Assembly (NCBI RefSeq): GCF_902833645.1
Contig: NZ_CADFGE010000020.1
Coordinates: forward strand, 1-64,000
Source: Paraburkholderia fungorum
GTDB lineage: Bacteria; Pseudomonadota; Gammaproteobacteria; Burkholderiales; Burkholderiaceae
DNA length: 64,000 nt
Reading direction: 5' to 3'
Position 1 is the first letter of the stretch. Every line of letters starts with the position of its first letter. Positions 1 to 8,199 of this stretch are shown here, one piece after another. A program made the translations under genes and the position numbers. The notes below the pieces were generated by a model. The model did no database searches. It saw nothing but the letters and a program-made list of their open reading frames with translations, and was not told where the DNA came from.

Positions 1-27
1 AATAACGTTTCATCTTCCATTCGCTGT

Positions 28-92
28 CCGCCCCCCATCTTTACATCAATCGGTTCGGGTGAGGCGACAACTAGCCTGACATGGGGGGGCGG
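28..92. other. G/C-run inverted repeat
   Basis: CCGCCCCCCAT at 28-38 pairs with ATGGGGGGGCGG at 81-92 around a loop of about 42 nt. The hairpin lies just outside a half copy of the palindromic repeat family and downstream of the minus-strand gene that ends at 213. It could help end transcription, but there is no T-run. Nothing else was recognised in positions 1-90. Confidence 0.35.
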
Positions 93-208
93 CGGCAAAG
101 AAAGTAAGTGCCGCCCCGCACAGGGGCAACGCTAATAGACCACTAACAAAACAAGGAAAGGCCAAAGCCCCAGATCAACAACAAAAAGCGCCGAACAGGC
201 AAAAAACC
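88..208. repeat. Half copy (one arm) of the palindromic repeat family
   Basis: This stretch matches one arm of the long palindromic elements at 39 kb and 47 kb. It has the CAAAGAAAGTAAG segment, then GCCGCCCCGCACAGGGGCAA, the words CTAATAGACCACTAAC and AAGGAAAGGCC, and a tail resembling AAAAAGCGCCG. The core and the second arm are absent. It directly abuts the 3' end of the gene at 213-938, as the full copies abut 3' ends of their neighbours. Confidence 0.75.
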
Positions 209-212
209 ACCA

Positions 213-938
213 CTACAAAACCGACACCTGATACCCAAACCGGCTAACAGTCTCAATCCTCACCTGAGGCACATCATCCGAAAGCTTCCGCCGTAACCTC
301 GAAACAACCAGATTGACACTGGAAGGATCGACATCCTCCTTCTCGGGCCACGCATACCGGATCAATTGATCCCTCGCCACCGGCGCGTTAATCTGCCTCA
401 GCAAACATTCAAGCAGCAAAAACTCCCGCCGCGTCACGGCAACCCGCCGTCCGCCGCATACCAACTCGCGAGTAGCCGCATCCAAAGAAGGCCCCCCAAA
501 CGAAGGCAAAACAGAAGCAGAAGCAGCAGAACCAGCAGACGCCGTAGCAGAAAAAAAACCGGCGCCCCGCGCGCACCCGACTCGCTGCAATGCAGCCATC
601 CTCTCGTGCATTTCGATAAACGAATAAGGCTGGCAAAAACACGCATCCGCGCCGGCCCGCAAAGTCCTGGTGCGATCCTGCGCCGTAGCAGCCCCCAGCA
701 CCGCAACAATCGCAGCACCACTCCCGGCAGCAGCAAACTCCCCAATGAACCCCTGCAAGGAAGAATAAAACCCCACCTCGAGCACCATCAGAACAATCGC
801 GTCGAACGGTTCCTGCGATGCAAGAAAAACCCCATCCCGCAGATCATCGGCTCGCTGCAAACTATGAGCGCTCTCCTGCAGCGCCTTGAAAAGCCATGCC
901 GCTTCCGGATGAGAAGGCCCAACGAACAGAATGCGCAT
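213..938 (-). CDS. Atypical OmpR-family response regulator with degenerate receiver
   Basis: The 241-residue protein has the OmpR/PhoB layout. A receiver-like domain (about 1-115) is joined by an Ala/Ser/Gly-rich linker (about 120-150) to a C-terminal winged-helix DNA-binding domain (about 150-241, ending RFGYQVSVL). The receiver lacks every phosphorylation residue. The acidic pair after the first strand is replaced by GPS (7-9), the phospho-acceptor Asp is Met51 (AIVLMVLE), and the conserved Lys before Pro is Gln103 (CQPY). It should therefore not be switched by ordinary Asp phosphorylation. It lies 35 bp downstream of the histidine kinase gene and is the last gene of a three-gene run. Likely a DNA-binding regulator controlled by dimerisation, ligand or abundance; its targets are unknown. 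Confidence 0.85.
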   Translation of the reverse strand: MRILFVGPSHPEAAWLFKALQESAHSLQRADDLRDGVFLASQEPFDAIVLMVLEVGFYSSLQGFIGEFAAAGSGAAIVAVLGAATAQDRTRTLRAGADACFCQPYSFIEMHERMAALQRVGCARGAGFFSATASAGSAASASVLPSFGGPSLDAATRELVCGGRRVAVTRREFLLLECLLRQINAPVARDQLIRYAWPEKEDVDPSSVNLVVSRLRRKLSDDVPQVRIETVSRFGYQVSVL

Positions 939-973
939 TCACCACCCTGTCAGGATAAAAAAAACGCATAAGC

Positions 974-2374
974 TCATGCCAGCGTCCTCGACCAGCATTC
1001 GATGGAGATCCTCGCGCCAGGCTGCGCATTGCCGATCTTCATCGTGAAGTCATGCACCCGCATCACCGCCGAAACAATGCTTAAACCGAGCCCCGAGCCG
1101 GCCAGGTGCCGCGTACTCTCCCCGCGATAAAACCGCTGCAGGACCGCATCGCGCTCGTCCGCGGCAATCCCCGGCCCGTTATCGACAATATCCACCTGCG
1201 GCCCCGCTGAAGTCTGCCGAAGCTCCATACGTACCGCACCACCCTCCGGCGTGAACTTGATCGCGTTGTCCATCAGATTGCTCAACGCTTCGAACAGCAA
1301 CGCGCGATCGCCATGAATCGCGTCGACCGGTTGCGCATGCACGGACAACTGAATCAGGCGGCTCTCGGCGAGCGGCTCGTAGAGTTCACCCACTTCCTGC
1401 ACCAGCGTCTCCAGTTGCACCTCGCCGAATCCACCGCGACGCTGCAGCGTGCCAATCTCGGAGATACGCAACATCGCGCGAAACCGGTCGAGCAAGGCAT
1501 CGGTCTCCATGCGCGCACGTTCCACCAATTGCGATAGCGCAGGATCGTCAAGCGAGTCGGTATGCTCCGCCGCATGCGCGAGCAAGGTTCGCACATGCGC
1601 GAGCGGCGTACGCAAATCATGCGCGATACCGTCGCACGCGCCCTTCACTTCATTCATGAGACGCTCGACTTCCGCGAGCATATGGTTCACCAGATGCGCG
1701 AGCATATCTACTTCGTCGCGTCCGCCGATCGGCAGGCGTTGCGCAAGATCGCCCTGAGCAATACGCTGCGTGACGCGCCGGATCGCTTTCAGGCGGCGCA
1801 TCTGCCGCACGCTCAGTGCGAGTCCACCCGCCACGCCTGCGAGCAGGCACACGATGCCGCCGCCCACCAGCGCGTTGATGATGGTCTCGCGAATCCGCAG
1901 AATATGCGTCAGATCGCGGCCGATCACGAGCGTCGATCCGTCCTTGCGCCGCTCGGCCATCGCGCGGACCACCGGCACCTGCTCGTTGCGTCCCTTCGCG
2001 AGCGCGAGATCGAGCGTCTTGCCGGTGCGGTTGGTGGGAAGCTGCGTCGGATACGAGAGAAGATCGCCGGCCAGCAGTTGGCCGTCGGCCGCGAACAGGC
2101 CGTAGTAATTCGTATGCATACGCTCGTGTTCGATACGCCGATGAATCGCGTCCGCGAGGCCGGCATCAGGCACCGAATCGAAGTAGACCAGTTGCCAGTC
2201 CATTACGACATCGGTCTCGCGCTCCATATCGCCAGTCACGGCCCAGCCGATGTAGCCCAGCAACAGCATCACCGAAAGCGAAAAGATAACCGCGTAGACC
2301 GATAGCAGGCGAAAGGTGGTGGAATGCCAGCGCCGCCCGAGCGCAGATTGAGCCGGGAAGGTTGTGTCCATCAA
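974..2374 (-). CDS. Sensor histidine kinase
   Basis: The 466-residue membrane kinase has a first transmembrane helix at about 23-47, a periplasmic region of about 115 residues and a second helix at about 165-188. A HAMP linker follows, then a HisKA dimerisation domain with phospho-acceptor His252 in AHDLRTPL, and an HATPase domain. ATP-binding boxes are visible: N box NLMDNAIKF (about 366-374), G1 DNGPGIA (398-404) and G2 GSGLGLS (about 426-432). The gene starts 10 bp after the canonical response regulator stops, so the two form a standard pair. The periplasmic region shows no recognised sensor domain, so the signal is unknown. Met1 or Met2 may be the start. Confidence 0.93.
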   Translation of the reverse strand: MMDTTFPAQSALGRRWHSTTFRLLSVYAVIFSLSVMLLLGYIGWAVTGDMERETDVVMDWQLVYFDSVPDAGLADAIHRRIEHERMHTNYYGLFAADGQLLAGDLLSYPTQLPTNRTGKTLDLALAKGRNEQVPVVRAMAERRKDGSTLVIGRDLTHILRIRETIINALVGGGIVCLLAGVAGGLALSVRQMRRLKAIRRVTQRIAQGDLAQRLPIGGRDEVDMLAHLVNHMLAEVERLMNEVKGACDGIAHDLRTPLAHVRTLLAHAAEHTDSLDDPALSQLVERARMETDALLDRFRAMLRISEIGTLQRRGGFGEVQLETLVQEVGELYEPLAESRLIQLSVHAQPVDAIHGDRALLFEALSNLMDNAIKFTPEGGAVRMELRQTSAGPQVDIVDNGPGIAADERDAVLQRFYRGESTRHLAGSGLGLSIVSAVMRVHDFTMKIGNAQPGARISIECWSRTLA

Positions 2375-2384
2375 AATGGTCTGC

Positions 2385-3062
2385 TCATGCGAGGATATAA
2401 CCCGAGCCGCGCACGGTCTGGATCATCGGCGTCACGCCGGGTGGGTCGATTTTCTTGCGCAGGCGGCCCATGTGCACGTCGATCAGATTGGTGCCCGGGT
2501 CGAAGTGGTAGCCCCACACCGCCTCGAACAGCATGGTGCGCGTGATGGTCTGTCCGGCATGCCGCATCATGAATTCGAGCACGCGATACTCTGTGGGCAG
2601 CAGGACGATCTCTTCGCCGTCGCGCTGCACCTTGCGGGAAATCAGATCGAGTTCAAGCGGACCGACCCGCAGATGCGTTTCGAGCGGCGTAGCCGGCATT
2701 TGACTGCGACGCAGCAAAACTTCGAGACGCGCGGTCATTTCCTCGGGGTCGAACGGCTTGGTCAGATAATCGTCGCCGCCAGCGCGCAGCCCGCGCACCC
2801 GTTCGTCCACATCGCCCAGCGCGCTTAGCATCAGCACCGGCGTTTGAATGCCGATACTGCGCATGGTGGTCAGGATCGTGAGACCATCCACGCCCGGCAG
2901 CATGCGGTCGAGCGTGATCACGTCGTACTCCTCGCTGATCGCGCGCGCCATGCCGTCGCGGCCGTTAGCCACCCAATCCACGGTGAAGCCGCGACTTTTC
3001 AGCTCCCCGACAATTTCATTCGCGGTAATTTCATCATCTTCGATCGTCAGTACTCGCGACAT
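2385..3062 (-). CDS. OmpR-family response regulator (canonical)
   Basis: Partner regulator of the kinase immediately downstream. The receiver keeps the normal residues: acidic pair in TIEDDE, phospho-acceptor Asp in TLDRMLPG, and Lys in LTKPFDPEE. A winged-helix DNA-binding domain follows, ending VRGSGYILA. The reading frame extends 26 codons further upstream, but similarity to the family begins at MSRVLTIEDD, so the ATG at 3062 was chosen; an ATG at 3068 is also possible. It is the first gene of the regulator-kinase-atypical regulator run and is divergent from the small exported-protein gene at 3414. The intact receiver here contrasts with the degenerate one at 213-938. Confidence 0.92.
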   Translation of the reverse strand: MSRVLTIEDDEITANEIVGELKSRGFTVDWVANGRDGMARAISEEYDVITLDRMLPGVDGLTILTTMRSIGIQTPVLMLSALGDVDERVRGLRAGGDDYLTKPFDPEEMTARLEVLLRRSQMPATPLETHLRVGPLELDLISRKVQRDGEEIVLLPTEYRVLEFMMRHAGQTITRTMLFEAVWGYHFDPGTNLIDVHMGRLRKKIDPPGVTPMIQTVRGSGYILA

Positions 3063-3413
3063 GATCATTGCATGCGCCGCCAGCTCAACCGATGCAAGCG
3101 GCGGGCGCGACTGGTTATCAGTAGGAAGACATGATGCCATATTCGGCTTGCGCGTTCAGAGTACGGGCGTGCGATTCGACGGGTGTCGCCGCTTTGTCCG
3201 GTGCCTGCCTGCAGGCTACGCGCGTGCGCATGGCGGATGAACATCCGCTTCATGAAGAAAAATTTAAGTTCGCCGCAAGGCGGCAGGAAACGGGCTGCAG
3301 AACGATAAAACATATTTCATTTTGCCGACGCTGCTTCGGTAGGCCGCCTCGACTAGCCTACTGCCATCCCGCTACTTTCTTTTGCGGTCCGACTCGAACC
3401 TTATCGTGATGGT
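3063..3413. promoter_or_regulatory. Divergent intergenic region
   Basis: This 351-bp gap separates the two-component operon (leftward) from the small exported-protein gene (rightward), so it should carry both promoters. It is AT-richer around 3260-3330. I could not assign a convincing regulator site or -35/-10 pair. Short open frames across it look like chance. Confidence 0.5.
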
Positions 3414-3767
3414 ATGAACATGAAGCTCGCAACCAGAACACTCGTCACTACCCTTCTGCTGATCGGCAGCGCGTCCGCAATGGCCGCGCCGGGTCTCACG
3501 CAGCAGCAATGCAACGACTACCCGTTCAAACAGCTCAAGACCGAAGTCACCCATAAGCAGTTGATGAACGAGCTCAGTGAACTGGAAGCAGTCGGCTACA
3601 GCCCGAGCGACGACGACGACGAATATCCGAGCGATCTGGACGAGGCGGAGCAAAAGCTGCAAGCCGAATATCGCGCGGACTGCATGCCGGTCGCGCACGC
3701 GTCCACAACCGCTACGCAAATGCCGGGCGGTGCAGCGCCCGCAGCAGCGAATCAACCGGCTGGCTGA
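3414..3767 (+). CDS. Small exported DUF4148-like protein
   Basis: The 117-residue protein has a clear Sec signal peptide (TRTLVTTLLLIGSASAMA, cut after AMA-A near residue 25). A short acidic domain follows, with the pattern LMNELSELEAVGYSP, DDEYPSDLDEAEQKL, and then an Ala/Pro/Gly-rich tail. That pattern (start helix, LExxGY, then a YP-D-AE-K helix) is typical of the DUF4148 family, which is expanded in Burkholderia; the family function is not known. Two Cys residues (33 and 91 approximately) could form a disulfide. It is divergent from the two-component operon, so it could be one of its targets, but that is inference. Confidence 0.75.
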   Translation: MNMKLATRTLVTTLLLIGSASAMAAPGLTQQQCNDYPFKQLKTEVTHKQLMNELSELEAVGYSPSDDDDEYPSDLDEAEQKLQAEYRADCMPVAHASTTATQMPGGAAPAAANQPAG

Positions 3768-3826
3768 ACGCTGCGCTCGACGCCGACGACGGCGCGGCGC
3801 CGAAGCGCCGCACGATCGCCGTCACG

Positions 3827-6800
3827 TCATCGGCCGTTGGTCAACTGACCGCTTTCGCTCGCCGCCCGCTGGGCGCGCCGCTCGTTACGCTTGCGGCGCA
3901 GCTCTGCGAGCCGCCGCCTGCTATAGGTTAGCGAGGCAACCGCATGAAACGCGACCGGCGCGAACACGAGGCCGAACAGCGTGGCCGCCAGCACCCCGCC
4001 AAATACCCCGGTGCCGATCGAGCGGCGGCTTTCGGCACCCGCCCCGCTCGACACCACGAGCGGCACGACGCCCAGCAGGAACGCCGCCGAGGTCATCACA
4101 ATCGGCCGGAAGCGCGCCGCGGCCGCTTCGGTGACAGCACGCGTCAACGGCAGCCCCTGGCCATACAGGTCGCGCGCGAACTGCACGATCAGAATCGCGT
4201 TTTTCGCCGCGAGACCGATTACGGTAATCATGCCGACCTTGAAGTACACATCGTTCGGCATGCCACGCAGCAGCACGGCGGCAACCGCGCCGATCACGCC
4301 GAGCGGCACGACCATCAGCACGGCAAGCGGGATCGTCCAGCTTTCGTACAGCGCAGCCAGCGCCATGAACACGGCCAGCATCGACAAGCCGATCAGCAAC
4401 GGGGTAAGCCGCGCCGCCGCGGTTTCTTCACGCGCCGCGTCGACCCAGTCGTACGAAACGCCGAGTGGCAGCGAAGCCGCGAGCCGCTCCATTTCCGCCA
4501 TCGCCGCGCCCGAACTGTAGCCAGGCGCCGCGTGACCGCTCACGTCGAGCGACGGATAGCCGTTGTAGCGGCTCAGCATCACAGGTCCAATGGACCAATG
4601 GCGCGACGCAATCGCTGACAGCGGCACCATGCCGCCCGTCGAGTTCGGCACGGAGAGCGCCATCAGATCGTCTTCGGTCATGCGGGTGGCGGCGTCGGCG
4701 GAGATCATCACCCGGCGCATGCGGCCACCGGCAGGAAAGTCGTCGATATAGGTCGAGCCGAAGGTGCTGCCCAGCACGTCGGAGATACGATCGAACGACA
4801 CGCCGAGCGCGTACGCTTTCGCGCGGTCGATAATCAGCTCGACACGCGGCGCATCCGGCAAGTCCTCGGAATGCACCGATGCCAGCACGGGGCTCGCCTT
4901 TGCCTGCGCGAATAGTTGCTCGCGTGCGGCCTTCAACGCGTCCAGCCCGACTCCACCGCGATCTTCGAGCCGGAACACGAAGCCGTCCGAATGCCCGAGA
5001 CCCGGCACGGAAGGCGGCAATTGCGCCTCAACGTCGCCGTCGAGAATCTTGTCGAACTTCTCGTTCAAGCGATCGCGCAACGCCATCGCATCGGTGGCGC
5101 GCTTGCCCCAGTCTTTCATTTCGACGAAACCCATGGCCACGTTCTGGCCGCTGCCGGTAAAACTCCAGCCGATCACACTGGTGACGTGCGCAATCGCGGG
5201 CTCCATATGCAGGATGCCTTCCATCCGCTTGACCACGGCGAGCGTACGCGCCTGCGTGGCACCGGCCGGCAATTGCACCATCACCTGCAATTGGCCCTGG
5301 TCTTCGCTCGGCAAAAAGCCGCCGGGCATTTGCCAGTACAGCACGCCGCATACGCCGACCAGCACGGCATAAATGGCCAGCATCGGTCCGATTCGGCGCA
5401 GCGTTCTCGCGGTCAGCCCACGATAGCCGCTTGCGGCGCGATCGAAACCGGCGGTGAAATGACTCGCCGCGCGCGCCGCGAAACCGAGCGGGCCGCGGCG
5501 GGCATCGCGCTCACTCACCGGATGCTTGTGCGCTTTCAGCAGGTTCGCGCATAGCGCGGGCGTCAGCGACAAAGCCATGAAAGACGACACCAGCATCGAG
5601 GCGATCATCGACACAGCGAATTGCCGGTAAATACCGCCGACACCGCCTGGAAAGAATGCCATCGGCACGAACACGGCAGTCAGCACCGCGGTCACGCCGA
5701 CGATCGCACCGCCGATTTGCGACATCGCCTTACGGGTCGCCTCGCGCGGCGGCAAGCCTTCTTCTTCCATCACGCGATGCACGCTTTCCACCACCACGAT
5801 CGCATCGTCGACGAGGATGCCGATGGCAAGCACAAGGCCGAACATCGTGAACACATTGATCGACAGGCCGCACACGTAAATCGCGAGAAACGCGCCCATC
5901 AGCGTGACCGGAATCACCACCGTCGGCACCAGCGTGTAGCGCAGATCGCGCAGGAACAGCCACATCACGAAGAACACCAGCACCACCGCTTCCGCCAGCG
6001 TGACCAGCACTTCACGAATCGCGATCTGCACGAAATGGGCGTTGTCGAACGGGATTTCGACCGCCACGCCAGGCGGCAAGGTTTTCGAAAGTTCAGCCAG
6101 CCGTGCGCGGATCGCGTTGGACGTCTCGAGCGCATTGCCGCGCGGCCCGAGTTGAATACCCACGGTGGCTGCGGCCTTGCCGTTCAGGCGGGAATAGTAG
6201 GAGTAATTGTCGCGCCCGAGTTCGACCCGCGCGACGTCCCGCAAGCGCACGGCCGAGCCGTCGGGCAATGCCTTGAGCACGATCTGTCCGAACTCGGCGG
6301 GCGAGATCAGTTGCCCCTTCACGCTCACCGAGGCGGTCAATTGCTGCCCCGGAACGAACGGCGCGTCGCCCAGCGTGCCTGCCGTTACCGTGGCATTCTG
6401 CGCGGCGATCGCGGCGTTGACTTCGGCGGCGCCGAGCCCGTATTCGCGCAGCTTCATCGGATCGAGCCAGATGCGCAGTGCTTCGTCGGCGTCCCACAAC
6501 TCGGCCGCGCCCACACCCGGCGCGCGCTTCAGTTCGCGCAAGACGTAGCGGCTCAGGTAATCGCTCAATTGCACGGAATCGCGCGAGCCGTCCGTCGATG
6601 TCAGCGCGACCAGCATCAGGAACGTATTGGCCGCCTTGAATACGCTAATGCCCTGCTGCACGACCTGCTGCGGCAAGCGCGGCTCGACCTGCTTGAGACG
6701 GTTCTGGATGTCGACCAGCGCGAGATCCGGGTTGGTGCCCGGTGCAAAGGTCGCGTCGATCTCCAGATTGCCGAGATTGTCGCTGGTTGTTTGGTAGTAC

Positions 6801-7027
6801 AGCATATTGTCGGCGCCATCGAGACTTTCCTCGATGATGCTGCCGACGTTGGCATCGACCACCTCCGTGGCGGCGCCCGGATAGGTGGCGCTGATCACGA
6901 TGCGCGGCGGTGCAAGACGCGGATACTGCGCCACCGGCAATTGCGGAATGGCAAGCGCGCCCGCTACCACAATAGCGAGCGCAACTATCCATGCGAAGAC
7001 CGGGCGGTCGATGAAAAAAAATGGCAC
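3827..7027 (-). CDS. RND (HAE1-type) efflux permease
   Basis: The 1066-residue inner-membrane pump has the full AcrB/MexB plan, with two halves that each hold one N-terminal helix, a large periplasmic porter/docking domain and a helix bundle. The proton-relay pair Asp407-Asp408 is present in GILVDDAIVVVES, at the same positions as in AcrB. The N-terminus MPFFFIDRPVFAW is typical of the family. No membrane fusion protein or outer-membrane channel gene is adjacent, so it must use partners encoded elsewhere. It starts 12 bp after the GNAT gene upstream and is the last gene of the long same-strand block from tldE onward, which suggests co-transcription. Substrate unknown. Confidence 0.93.
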   Translation of the reverse strand: MPFFFIDRPVFAWIVALAIVVAGALAIPQLPVAQYPRLAPPRIVISATYPGAATEVVDANVGSIIEESLDGADNMLYYQTTSDNLGNLEIDATFAPGTNPDLALVDIQNRLKQVEPRLPQQVVQQGISVFKAANTFLMLVALTSTDGSRDSVQLSDYLSRYVLRELKRAPGVGAAELWDADEALRIWLDPMKLREYGLGAAEVNAAIAAQNATVTAGTLGDAPFVPGQQLTASVSVKGQLISPAEFGQIVLKALPDGSAVRLRDVARVELGRDNYSYYSRLNGKAAATVGIQLGPRGNALETSNAIRARLAELSKTLPPGVAVEIPFDNAHFVQIAIREVLVTLAEAVVLVFFVMWLFLRDLRYTLVPTVVIPVTLMGAFLAIYVCGLSINVFTMFGLVLAIGILVDDAIVVVESVHRVMEEEGLPPREATRKAMSQIGGAIVGVTAVLTAVFVPMAFFPGGVGGIYRQFAVSMIASMLVSSFMALSLTPALCANLLKAHKHPVSERDARRGPLGFAARAASHFTAGFDRAASGYRGLTARTLRRIGPMLAIYAVLVGVCGVLYWQMPGGFLPSEDQGQLQVMVQLPAGATQARTLAVVKRMEGILHMEPAIAHVTSVIGWSFTGSGQNVAMGFVEMKDWGKRATDAMALRDRLNEKFDKILDGDVEAQLPPSVPGLGHSDGFVFRLEDRGGVGLDALKAAREQLFAQAKASPVLASVHSEDLPDAPRVELIIDRAKAYALGVSFDRISDVLGSTFGSTYIDDFPAGGRMRRVMISADAATRMTEDDLMALSVPNSTGGMVPLSAIASRHWSIGPVMLSRYNGYPSLDVSGHAAPGYSSGAAMAEMERLAASLPLGVSYDWVDAAREETAAARLTPLLIGLSMLAVFMALAALYESWTIPLAVLMVVPLGVIGAVAAVLLRGMPNDVYFKVGMITVIGLAAKNAILIVQFARDLYGQGLPLTRAVTEAAAARFRPIVMTSAAFLLGVVPLVVSSGAGAESRRSIGTGVFGGVLAATLFGLVFAPVAFHAVASLTYSRRRLAELRRKRNERRAQRAASESGQLTNGR

Positions 7028-7039
7028 GCAATAGTCCGT

Positions 7040-7588
7040 TCAGATTGACTGGAGGCGCGGCGCGTCAACCAGGCGGGCCATATGCAGCACGTCGGCCAGT
7101 ATGCCGTCGCGCATCGCAAAACCGCGCGAGCGGCCTTCTTCGACAAAGCCGAACTTGCGATACAGCGCGATTGCCGGCGCGTTGTCGAGAAACACCGTGA
7201 GGTCGATGCGGCGCAAACCGAGCGATGCGTCCGCGCAATCGGTCAGCCCCTCCAGAAGCGCCGAGCCGACGCCGCGTCCATGATACGCGTCATGCACCGC
7301 CAATCCTAAGTGTGCGCAATGCGCACGGCTGGGCCGCTGGAGCTCCAGACTTGCGTGGCCGACCATCTGCCCGCCAATCGTCGCGCACACGTTCACCCCG
7401 TCTTTGAGGCGCTGCTCGTACCATGTCTTGAGTTGCTCGGCGCTGCGGTAGCCAACCGACAACGTGCCGCGCCGCACGCCAGGCAAGCTCATGATATCGG
7501 CGAACGCGTCCATATCGGACGATTCGAGTGCGCGAATCGTAATACGATTGTCGAACATGGCGCCGTGCTGCACCGTTTCTTCTTTCAT
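7040..7588 (-). CDS. GNAT-family N-acetyltransferase (second of a tandem pair)
   Basis: The 182-residue protein is a single GNAT domain. The acetyl-CoA binding motif is seen in HGRGVGSALLEGL, followed by the typical NAPAIALYRKFGFVEEG block at the C-terminal side. It resembles the YhhY/phosphinothricin-acetyltransferase group more than ribosomal RimI. It is clearly related to the neighbouring gene at 7593-8195 (same DAYHGRGVGSAL / DAWHRRGIGSAL block and same ALYRKFGF), so the two arose by duplication. Start at Met1 lies 4 bp after the upstream stop; an internal Met11 is possible. Acetyl acceptor unknown; the link to the peptide-processing genes upstream is discussed in the findings. Confidence 0.9.
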   Translation of the reverse strand: MKEETVQHGAMFDNRITIRALESSDMDAFADIMSLPGVRRGTLSVGYRSAEQLKTWYEQRLKDGVNVCATIGGQMVGHASLELQRPSRAHCAHLGLAVHDAYHGRGVGSALLEGLTDCADASLGLRRIDLTVFLDNAPAIALYRKFGFVEEGRSRGFAMRDGILADVLHMARLVDAPRLQSI

Positions 7589-7592
7589 AGTC

Positions 7593-8195
7593 CTATTCCG
7601 CTGCGACGCTGGCGGCTGCCGGCTCGATGTGGGCGGCCGGTGGCGTCGACATCCATGGCGGCGCCTCGCGCAGCCGCGCCATGAGATACCAGTCGATCAG
7701 TACGCCACGGCGCAACACCGCACCTCGCTGATGCGCTTCGATCTCGAAGCCGAACTTGCGATAGAGCGCGAGCGCCGCATGGTTGTCGGCGAAGACATGC
7801 AACTCGAGACGGCGCAGACCGAGCCAGTTGTCGGCCAGATCGAGTAGTTCGCCCATCAGCGCAGAGCCGATGCCACGCCGATGCCACGCGTCGTGGACAC
7901 TAAGGCCGATCGACGCGGCATGCGCGCGGCGCCCCTTGAAAGGCGTGAGCTCCGCTGCACCTGCCAGGGTATCGCCAACCGTCGCCGCGATCGCGATCTC
8001 GGGGGGCGCGAGTTTTTCGAGGTATTCGCGCGTGCTCGCAAGCGTCTGAAACGGTACGTGCGGATTGCCGTTCGCCACGACCGGCGACTCCCACATGGCA
8101 TGGAATTGTTCCGCGTCGGAAACGCGCAATGCGCGCAGCTTCAGACCCTCGGGTAAGCCCCCTGAACTGGATTTTGTTCTTATGTCTTGATTCAT
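7593..8195 (-). CDS. GNAT-family N-acetyltransferase (first of a tandem pair)
   Basis: The 200-residue GNAT protein has an acetyl-CoA loop at WHRRGIGSALMGEL and a following HAALALYRKFGFEIE block. The N-terminal ~18 residues (MNQDIRTKSSSGGLPEG) look disordered. It lies 4 bp after the tldE stop and 4 bp before the second GNAT gene, which strongly suggests a single transcript. Paralogous to the next gene. Family members acetylate small amines, amino acids, antibiotics or aminoacyl-nucleotides; the acceptor cannot be read from the sequence. Confidence 0.9.
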   Translation of the reverse strand: MNQDIRTKSSSGGLPEGLKLRALRVSDAEQFHAMWESPVVANGNPHVPFQTLASTREYLEKLAPPEIAIAATVGDTLAGAAELTPFKGRRAHAASIGLSVHDAWHRRGIGSALMGELLDLADNWLGLRRLELHVFADNHAALALYRKFGFEIEAHQRGAVLRRGVLIDWYLMARLREAPPWMSTPPAAHIEPAAASVAAE

Positions 8196-8199
8196 AGGC

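Noticed and set aside
366..971. Plus-strand open frame opposite the atypical response regulator
   Set aside because: Low-complexity Arg/Pro/Ser-rich sequence; the opposite strand has an intact winged-helix gene.
5621..7048. Long open frame opposite the RND permease gene
   Set aside because: His/Arg-rich, no domain; typical antisense frame of a GC-rich gene with an intact transporter on the other strand.
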